Below are positions 23,837-28,943 of a stretch of 28,943 nucleotides of DNA, one piece after another; within the stretch, counting starts at the first letter, position 1, and each line of letters opens with the position of its first letter. Both the position numbers and the translations under genes were made by a program. The DNA comes from DAIOGN01 sp036745245. Lineage in GTDB: Bacteria > Zixibacteria > MSB-5A5 > JAUVRN01. The DNA lies in contig DAIOGN010000030.1 in assembly GCA_036745245.1 (NCBI GenBank), positions 1-28,943 of the forward strand, in the 5' to 3' direction. The notes under the pieces were generated by a model. The model made no database searches, was not told where the DNA came from, and saw only the letters and a program-made list of their open reading frames with translations.

Positions 23837-25243
23837 TCACTGAATCCGGCGCTTCCACTTGGTGCCCTGGGCGGAGTCCTCGAGCACGATGCCCATCCCC
23901 GCCAGCTGTTCGCGGATCTCGTCGGATCGCGCCCAGTTCTTCTGTCGTCGAGCCTCTTCGCGCTCGGCCATGAGCGCCTCCACGTGCGCATCCACGGTGT
24001 CGGTCTGGCGTTTGAGCACACCCAGAACCGTGTCGAAGCGATCCATGGTGTCCAGCACCACGCGACCGTCTTCGTACGACAGCTTCTGGCGCGTCATTGC
24101 ACGATTCACTTCGCGCACGAACTCGAACAGGGCACCCAGGGCGGGCGACATATTGAGGTCGTCGTCGAGGGCGTCTTCGAATCGCGACTGCACAGTCTCC
24201 ACGGCGCGCGCCACCTCCGGATTGGGCGTGGCGGTCTTCAGCGTGGAGGAGGTGACGTTGTCGATGAAATCGTACAGTCGCTGCAGACCCTCGCCCGCGG
24301 CCGACAGCGAGTCGAACGTGAAATTCAGCGGCTGGCGGTAGTGGGTGGAGAGCAAGAGGTAGCGCACCGCCAGGGGGCTGTGGCCGCGCGCGACGAGGTC
24401 CCGAAGTGTGAAGAAGTTGCCGAGCGACTTGGCCATCTTCTGGCCTTCCACGATCAGGTGCGCGGAGTGCAGCCACACGTTGACAAACCTCTCGCCCGTG
24501 GCTCCTTCGGACTGTGCGATCTCATTGACATGGTGAGGGAAGATGTTGTCGACGCCGCCCGTGTGGATGTCGAAATGGTTTCCGAGGATCGCCGTGGACA
24601 TGGCCGAGCACTCGATCGACCAGCCCGGACGTCCGCGTCCGAGCGGCGTGTCCCAGGCCACGTCGCCGTCGCCTTCATCCCAGGCCTTCCACAGGGCGAA
24701 ATCGCCCACCTGTTCCTTCTCGTATTCGTCGGTGGCGATGCGGGCTCCCATTTTCAGCTGATCCAGCTGGATCCCCGCCAGCTTGCCATACTCGGGGAAC
24801 TTTTGAATGCGGAAGTACCAACTGCCGCCCACCTCGTACGCGTAGCCCTTCTGTTCGAGCACGCGGATCATGTCCACCATGGCGTCGATGTAGTCGCTGG
24901 CGGCCGGATAATGCTCGGCCCGTTCGATGCCGAGGGTCATAAGGTCATCGAAAAAGGCCTTCCGGAAGCGTTCGGTGTACTCGCGAAAGGGGATCCCCTC
25001 CGAGCGCGACTTGCGAATGATCTTGTCGTCGATGTCGGTGAGGTTCATCACCTGGGTCACGCGCAGCCCCTTGTACTTGAGGTAGCGCCGCAGCAGGTCT
25101 TCAAACAGAAAGGTGCGGAAGTTTCCGATGTGCACGAAGTCGTGGATCGTGGGGCCGCAGGTGTACAGTCGCGCGTGGCCCGGCTCGATCGGGGCGAACT
25201 CCTCCAGCTTCCGCGTCAGCGTGTTGTGAAAGCGCAGAGCCAT
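23837..25243 (-). CDS. cysS: Cysteinyl-tRNA synthetase
   Basis: 468 residues, normal length. Charges tRNA-Cys in the cytoplasm. HIGN at 38-41 and KMAKS at 269-273 (the family's KMSKS with Ala) mark the class I active site. Zinc ligands are visible as Cys29 (YTCGPT), Cys212 (SIECSAM) and the His/Glu group PHHVNEIAQSE (237-245). FDIHTGGVDNIFPHH is the typical substrate-binding stretch. The C-terminal helical domain is complete. Starts at ATG 25243, 6 nt after the ddl stop, with no strong ribosome site of its own, so it is probably read by coupling within the operon. Confidence 0.97.
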   Translation of the reverse strand: MALRFHNTLTRKLEEFAPIEPGHARLYTCGPTIHDFVHIGNFRTFLFEDLLRRYLKYKGLRVTQVMNLTDIDDKIIRKSRSEGIPFREYTERFRKAFFDDLMTLGIERAEHYPAASDYIDAMVDMIRVLEQKGYAYEVGGSWYFRIQKFPEYGKLAGIQLDQLKMGARIATDEYEKEQVGDFALWKAWDEGDGDVAWDTPLGRGRPGWSIECSAMSTAILGNHFDIHTGGVDNIFPHHVNEIAQSEGATGERFVNVWLHSAHLIVEGQKMAKSLGNFFTLRDLVARGHSPLAVRYLLLSTHYRQPLNFTFDSLSAAGEGLQRLYDFIDNVTSSTLKTATPNPEVARAVETVQSRFEDALDDDLNMSPALGALFEFVREVNRAMTRQKLSYEDGRVVLDTMDRFDTVLGVLKRQTDTVDAHVEALMAEREEARRQKNWARSDEIREQLAGMGIVLEDSAQGTKWKRRIQ

Positions 25244-25249
25244 CGCAGG

Positions 25250-26239
25250 TCAGGCGGCGGGCTGTCCCGGGCGCGTGCGCGCCAGTCGGCAGATGGTTTC
25301 GCACAGGGCCGCCAGGTCGAGCCCGATGTGCTGCGCCGCCAGGGGCACGAGCGAGTGAGTGGTCATGCCCGGCAGGGTGTTCGCTTCGAGACAGTACGGC
25401 GTGCCGTCGTCGGCCAGGCGAAAATCGATGCGGGCGTACCCGTGGCAGCTGAGAGCCGCAAAGGCGCGACCCGCCAGTTCGCACACACGCTGCGTCACGT
25501 CGTCCGCCAGCGGAGCCGGGCAGAGATACTGGCTCATCCCGTCGGTGTATTTGCATTCGTAGTCGTAGATTTCGTGCTTCGGAATGATCTCCACCGGGGG
25601 CAGGGCGCGACCGTCGAGAATGCCCACGGACAATTCGCGTCCCGGAATGAACCGCTCAACCATCGCATCGCCCGCCTTCTCGAGCGCCTTCGCCAGCTCT
25701 CCCGGCTCCTTCACGAGCGTGAGCCCCACCGTGGATCCCTCCGCTACGGGTTTGACGATGAGCGGACGGCCCAGTCGGGCGAGGTCTGTGCCGTTCTGAT
25801 AGGGATAGATCCAGTCGGGAGTGGGCACTCCCGCCTGCACAAGGAGTCGCTTGGTGGTGTCTTTGTGCATGGCCACGGCAGACGACAGAGGTCCCGAACC
25901 GGTGTACCGGGCGCCGGCGAGGGCCAGAAGCGACTGAACCGTGCCGTCCTCACCCGAGCCGCCGTGCAACGCGATGAACACCACGTCGTACGTGGCCAGG
26001 CTGGGGTCGCCCAGGGATTCAACCAGCTGACGACGCTCTGCGTCGTGCTGACCCGGAGGGGTGCGATGGATTTCGGACGTGCGTTCGTACCAGGCACCGC
26101 GGAAGGTCTCGCCGGTGGCGGGATCGAGCCCTGTCACTTCGTGTCCGCGTGATGCGAGAGCACGCGCCACTTCCAGCCCGGACGACCACGAGACATCGCG
26201 CTCCGCGGAGTCACCGCCCAACAGCACCAAGACTCGCAT
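25250..26239 (-). CDS. ddl: D-alanine--D-alanine ligase
   Basis: 329 residues. ATP-grasp ligase making D-Ala-D-Ala for peptidoglycan, cytoplasmic. LLGGDSAERDVSW at the N-terminus, HGGSGEDG at 92-99, VKPVAEGSTVG at 162-172, ARIDFR at 269-274 and EANTLPGMT at 285-293 cover the substrate, ATP and magnesium sites. The active-site loop has KYTDGMSQYLCPAPL where many Ddl proteins read KYxxGxxxxxxPAxL. ATG 26239 is 24 nt after the dedA stop. Confidence 0.96.
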   Translation of the reverse strand: MRVLVLLGGDSAERDVSWSSGLEVARALASRGHEVTGLDPATGETFRGAWYERTSEIHRTPPGQHDAERRQLVESLGDPSLATYDVVFIALHGGSGEDGTVQSLLALAGARYTGSGPLSSAVAMHKDTTKRLLVQAGVPTPDWIYPYQNGTDLARLGRPLIVKPVAEGSTVGLTLVKEPGELAKALEKAGDAMVERFIPGRELSVGILDGRALPPVEIIPKHEIYDYECKYTDGMSQYLCPAPLADDVTQRVCELAGRAFAALSCHGYARIDFRLADDGTPYCLEANTLPGMTTHSLVPLAAQHIGLDLAALCETICRLARTRPGQPAA

Positions 26240-26263
26240 TCGGTTCCTTCCCCCTCGGACGGC

Positions 26264-26905
26264 TCAGGGAGCCGACCGATTTTGTCGGCGCCGGCGAATC
26301 TGCCAGCGGACGGCCCACGCTAAAGCCGCGACGCACAAGAGGGCAAGCACCAAACGGTTGTACAGGCGCGCAAAGTCGTGGATCGCTTCCCAGTTGGTGC
26401 CCAGGGCCAGTGCCAGGCCCACGATGAGTCCATTCCACGCGAGCGTGGAGAGAGTGGTGTAGAGCGCCATCTTGTAGGCGGGCACCTCGCCGAGCCCGGC
26501 CGCCAGCGCCACACCCGACCGGATTCCTGTGAGGAATCGCGAGATCAGAATGATGCGGGATCCGTAGCGTGCGAACCACCTCTCGATACGTTCCAGGTGG
26601 GCCGGGTCGATGAAGCGACCGTGTCGCGACAGGAAGTACTTCCGGCCACGCGAGTAACCGAACGTGTACACCAGCATGGCACCCGCGACGTTGCCGGTGA
26701 TGCCCGACAACAGAATCAACGGCGCCGACACCACGCCGCCCGACGCCAGCACGGCTCCGGCGAACAGGATGGTGTCGCCCGGATAGGGCGGGAAGATATT
26801 CTCGAGGATGGCAGCGGAGAACACGATGAGGTAGACCCAGATGCCCCCGTGTCCGGACACCCACTCGACGGCTTCCCGGAAGCCGAGAGGCAACGACTCA
26901 GGCAC
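26264..26905 (-). CDS. DedA-family membrane protein
   Basis: 213 residues with about five hydrophobic segments. Family signature ENIFPPYPGDTILFAGAVLA at 35-54 (Glu35, Asp44) and the downstream basic motif ISRFLTGIRSGVALAAGL. DedA proteins are inner-membrane proteins; several act as flippases for undecaprenyl phosphate or phospholipids. That would suit a position between ddl (peptidoglycan) and ispF (isoprenoid supply for undecaprenyl phosphate). GTG start at 26905 lies 8 nt inside the ispF gene. The C-terminus is strongly basic (RRRRQNR). Confidence 0.93.
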   Translation of the reverse strand: MPESLPLGFREAVEWVSGHGGIWVYLIVFSAAILENIFPPYPGDTILFAGAVLASGGVVSAPLILLSGITGNVAGAMLVYTFGYSRGRKYFLSRHGRFIDPAHLERIERWFARYGSRIILISRFLTGIRSGVALAAGLGEVPAYKMALYTTLSTLAWNGLIVGLALALGTNWEAIHDFARLYNRLVLALLCVAALAWAVRWQIRRRRQNRSAP

Positions 26906-27395
26906 GGGCGAACGAGACCAGGCAGACGGCAGTGGCTGAAATGGCCTCCCCCCGACCTTCCGGCCCCACCCCCTCCTTCGTGGTCGCTTTAACCGACAGA
27001 AGTTCGGGGTCGACTGCCAGGGCTGTGGCGAGGAGCGACCTCATCCGGGCCACCTGGGGGGCGATTTTTGGCCGTTCCGCAACCACCGTCACGTCGGCAT
27101 TCTGGAGTGTGCCACCCTTGTCCGCCACCAGTTTTGCGACGCGGATTAGCAGATCCAAGCTGTTGGCATCCTTCCACTTGGGGTCGGATGGAGGGAAGTG
27201 CGTGCCTATGTCTCCCAGGCCGGAGGCCCCCAGTAGGGCGTCGGCAAGGGCATGGCTCACAACGTCGGCGTCGGAGTGTCCCAGAAGGCCCAGGTCGCTC
27301 TCGAAGCGAACCCCTCCTAATATGAGGGGTCTGCCGGGGACGAGGCGGTGGATGTCATAGCCCAAACCCACTCGCAGGGCCCCGGTTGCAGCCAT
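26898..27395 (-). CDS. ispF: 2-C-methyl-D-erythritol 2,4-cyclodiphosphate synthase
   Basis: 165 residues, full length. Fifth enzyme of the MEP isoprenoid pathway. Zinc site Asp14-x-His16 (GYDIHRL) with His48 (LGHSDADVVSHALADALLGA), then GDIGTHFPPSDPKWK and the C-terminal SVKATTKEGVGPEGRGEAISA. ATG 27395. First gene of the minus-strand run that continues through dedA, ddl, cysS and the BNR-like lipoprotein. Its presence shows that this genome uses, or can use, the MEP route, which bears on the role of the HMG-CoA synthase trio at 6587-9179. Confidence 0.96.
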   Translation of the reverse strand: MAATGALRVGLGYDIHRLVPGRPLILGGVRFESDLGLLGHSDADVVSHALADALLGASGLGDIGTHFPPSDPKWKDANSLDLLIRVAKLVADKGGTLQNADVTVVAERPKIAPQVARMRSLLATALAVDPELLSVKATTKEGVGPEGRGEAISATAVCLVSFARA

Positions 27396-27470
27396 CCGCC
27401 CATAATAGGCATCTCCCTCTCGGAGGCCACAGGATTCAGCCAGCAGCCTCCTTCCGGGTCGAATTTTCGC

Positions 27471-27499
27471 TTGCGACCATTTTGAGATGCTATTACAAT
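27471..27499 (+). promoter_or_regulatory. Sigma-70-like promoter of rpmG-secE-nusG operon
   Basis: TTGCGA (27471-27476), exact 17-base spacer, TACAAT (27494-27499). It lies in the 298-base divergent region between ispF and rpmG and would give a leader of about 190 nt. Confidence 0.7.
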
Positions 27500-27514
27500 C
27501 AGTGTTTGTCGTTA

Positions 27515-27542
27515 AAAGCCGGGGCGCAATTGCGCCCGCTTT
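27515..27542 (+). promoter_or_regulatory. Leader hairpin with 16-bp perfect palindrome
   Basis: GGGCGCAATTGCGCCC (27522-27537) is a perfect palindrome, extended by AAAGC/GCTTT with a two-base bulge. It sits just downstream of the predicted promoter. A further GTCGGC/GCCGAC hairpin lies at 27603-27627. Either an RNA leader structure or a protein-binding site; the remainder of 27543-27693 shows only the rpmG ribosome site. Confidence 0.5.
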
Positions 27543-27693
27543 CTAAAGCTTTGGCTAAAGCGGCAAGTGAAGGACCGGTCGCAGGATACGCTGAGTGGGA
27601 CCGTCGGCAGTGCAATCGTCCGCCGACCCCGCCCTGTGCCGCACCGGTTCAGGCGAGCAACTAATTTCGGGTGCCGGGGAGAGCGGATAAGTC

Positions 27694-27846
27694 ATGCCAC
27701 GCGAGTTGATCACATTGGCGTGCGATCAGTGCAAGCGCCGCAATTACGCCGGCGACAAGAACAAGCGCCTACATCCCGATCGGGTGACGTTCAAGAAATT
27801 CTGTCGGCACTGTGGCCGTCACACCGATCACAAAGAAACCCGCTAG
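27694..27846 (+). CDS. rpmG: 50S ribosomal protein L33
   Basis: 50 residues from ATG 27694 (GGGGAGAG upstream). The zinc-binding form of L33: Cys10-x-x-Cys13 (ACDQCKRRNY) and Cys37-x-x-Cys40 (FCRHCGRHTDHKETR). Part of the large ribosomal subunit. Followed by tRNA-Trp, secE and nusG, a widely conserved order. Confidence 0.97.
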   Translation: MPRELITLACDQCKRRNYAGDKNKRLHPDRVTFKKFCRHCGRHTDHKETR

Positions 27847-27875
27847 CCGGGGTCATGGAGTAAACGTGCGGGCAC

Positions 27876-27951
27876 AGGAGTGTAGCTCAACTGGCAGAGC
27901 ACCGGTCTCCAAAACCGGCGGTTGGGGGTTCAAGTCCCTCCACTCCTGCCA
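27876..27951 (+). tRNA. tRNA-Trp (anticodon CCA)
   Basis: Acceptor AGGAGTG/CACTCCT, D arm GCTC-AACTGGCA-GAGC, anticodon arm CCGGT-CTCCAAA-ACCGG with CCA, T arm GGGGG-TTCAAGT-CCCTC, discriminator G and an encoded CCA (27949-27951). 76 nt. It lies between rpmG and secE. Confidence 0.97.
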
Positions 27952-27960
27952 GAATCCACT

Positions 27961-28161
27961 ATGAGTGTAAAAGAAAACGTCGTCCGCTACTGGTCGGAGA
28001 CACAGCTCGAACTCAAGAAGATCGCCTGGCCCACACGGGATGAGGTCATCGGCTCCACGGTGGCCACCATCGTGATTTCCTCCCTGGTGGCGGCGTTCGT
28101 GTGGGTGGTCGACATGGGCGTGTCGAAGGCCGTGCTCGCAATGTTCAGGGCCCTGGCATGA
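27961..28161 (+). CDS. secE: Preprotein translocase subunit SecE
   Basis: 66 residues, the single-helix form of SecE. Amphipathic cytoplasmic helix with ELKKIAWPTRDEV, the family signature, then one membrane helix (VATIVISSLVAAFVWVVDMG). Essential part of SecYEG in the inner membrane. ATG 27961 lies 9 nt after the tRNA-Trp CCA end, so release of the mRNA depends on tRNA processing. Its stop overlaps the nusG start (ATGA). Confidence 0.96.
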   Translation: MSVKENVVRYWSETQLELKKIAWPTRDEVIGSTVATIVISSLVAAFVWVVDMGVSKAVLAMFRALA

Positions 28162-28769
28162 TCGACGAGAAGAAGGCCCCCGGTCGCGAGTCGGCCGCGG
28201 CGGATCCCGAAGGCGCAGGCAGCGCCGGCGAGGCCACGGCCCGTCTGAAGTGGTACGTGGTGCACACGTATTCGGGCCACGAACAGAAGGCGAAGAGACA
28301 CCTGGAGAGCGCGATCGAGACCTCGGGCATGCAGGACAAGTTCGGACGCGTGATCGTGCCCACCGAACTGGTCACGGAGATGCGCCAGGGCAAGAAGAGC
28401 ACGTCCACGCGCAAGTTCCTGCCGTCCTACATCCTCGTGGAGATGGACCTCGACAACGAATCGCGCCACCTCGTGGTGAGCACTCCCGGGATCACCAATT
28501 TCGTGGGTGCGGGCGGCAAGCCCCAGCCCCTGGGTCCGGAAGAAGTGGAGCACATCATCGGGCACATGGAGAAGGGCCCGATTTTGAAGTCCGATGAGAT
28601 GCCGTACTCCGCCGGCGACGCGGTGAAGGTCACCGACGGGCCGTTCGCCGATTTCTCAGGCATCGTGTCCGAAGTGATCCCCGAGCGCAAGAAGCTCAAG
28701 GTGATGGTGTCGATCTTTGGCCGACCCACCCCCGTAGAACTCGACTATCTGCAGGTGCAGCCTGCGTAA
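28158..28769 (+). CDS. nusG: Transcription termination/antitermination factor NusG
   Basis: 203 residues from ATG 28158, which overlaps the secE stop; an earlier in-frame ATG at 28101 lies in secE. A ~30-residue acidic/low-complexity N-terminal tail precedes the NGN domain (KWYVVHTYSGHEQKAKRHLE to GPEEVEHII), then a KOW domain near the C-terminus (YSAGDAVKVTDGPFADFSG, ending VELDYLQVQ). Binds RNA polymerase and couples it to Rho or the ribosome. Confidence 0.97.
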   Translation: MIDEKKAPGRESAAADPEGAGSAGEATARLKWYVVHTYSGHEQKAKRHLESAIETSGMQDKFGRVIVPTELVTEMRQGKKSTSTRKFLPSYILVEMDLDNESRHLVVSTPGITNFVGAGGKPQPLGPEEVEHIIGHMEKGPILKSDEMPYSAGDAVKVTDGPFADFSGIVSEVIPERKKLKVMVSIFGRPTPVELDYLQVQPA

Positions 28770-28818
28770 CCAGCCCGGGTCCTGCATCCCTGTGGGCCCG
28801 AACTAAAGAGAGAGCCTT

Positions 28819-28943
28819 GTGGCAAAGAAGGTAACGGGATACATCAAGCTGCAGATTCCGGCCGGTCAGGCCAATCCGGCGCCCCCGGTGGGCCCGGCCC
28901 TGGGCCAGCACGGCGTGAACATCATGGAATTCTGCAAGACGTT
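28819..28943 (+). CDS. rplK: 50S ribosomal protein L11 (5' part, runs off window)
   Basis: 41 complete codons visible from GTG 28819 (AGAGAG upstream). KKVTGYIKLQIPAGQANPAP, then PVGPALGQHGVNIMEFCK, is the highly conserved N-terminus of L11, including the proline-rich loop that contacts the GTPase-associated region of 23S rRNA. Follows nusG after 49 nt, as in most bacteria. Confidence 0.96.
   Translation, partial: MAKKVTGYIKLQIPAGQANPAPPVGPALGQHGVNIMEFCKT

Noticed and set aside
23504..26152. 882-codon open frame on the plus strand
   Set aside because: Antisense to cysS and ddl; long only because of high GC codon bias.

Overview
The window looks like a piece of a GC-rich bacterial draft genome, probably metagenome-assembled. 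Secreted proteins carry dockerin-like calcium repeats with the 'ValAsn-x-ValPhe' signature, FG-GAP repeats and choice-of-anchor-D modules. This mix is common in poorly cultured phyla around the FCB group (Eisenbacteria, Krumholzibacteriota, Zixibacteria and similar). That placement is inference; the only marker genes here are rpmG, secE, nusG, partial rplK, cysS and ispF. Two 10-N scaffold gaps are present. One is followed by a remnant of an Illumina adapter, so order and linkage across it are less certain than elsewhere.

Layout. 1-6251 (minus): two secreted, dockerin-bearing proteins. The larger has 1849 residues and is built from four degenerate tandem units. 6252-6586: intergenic, with a gap and the adapter remnant. 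6587-9179 (plus): an archaeal-type HMG-CoA synthase, a SCP2-type acetoacetyl-CoA thiolase (frameshifted as assembled) and a DUF35 OB-fold protein, the trio that forms a channelling complex in archaea. 9189-14490 (minus): leucine/isovalerate catabolism genes in the order methylcrotonoyl-CoA carboxylase beta, methylglutaconyl-CoA hydratase, carboxylase alpha split into two ORFs, HMG-CoA lyase. 14596-16498 (minus): an MFS transporter and a zinc-ribbon protein. 16729-20062 (minus): an envelope/stress-like group (BON-domain protein, a sigma-region-2-like small protein, a DUF883-like membrane protein, a DUF3494 ice-binding-like lipoprotein). A duplicated non-coding element lies upstream of two of these. 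20414-20484: tRNA-Thr. 20634-22619 (plus): an FG-GAP/dockerin secreted protein. 22633-27395 (minus): ispF, dedA, ddl, cysS and a BNR-like lipoprotein in one tight run. 27694 to the end (plus): rpmG, tRNA-Trp, secE, nusG, rplK, the usual ribosomal/secretion neighbourhood.

How the genes fit together. The metabolic centre is HMG-CoA. The plus-strand trio would make it from acetyl-CoA; the minus-strand operon makes it from 3-methylcrotonoyl-CoA and cleaves it to acetoacetate and acetyl-CoA. Because ispF (the MEP isoprenoid route) lies in the same window, the archaeal-type trio is probably not there for mevalonate synthesis. Ketogenesis-like acetoacetate formation, or HMG-CoA feeding the leucine pathway backwards toward branched acyl-CoA, are the two alternatives to test.
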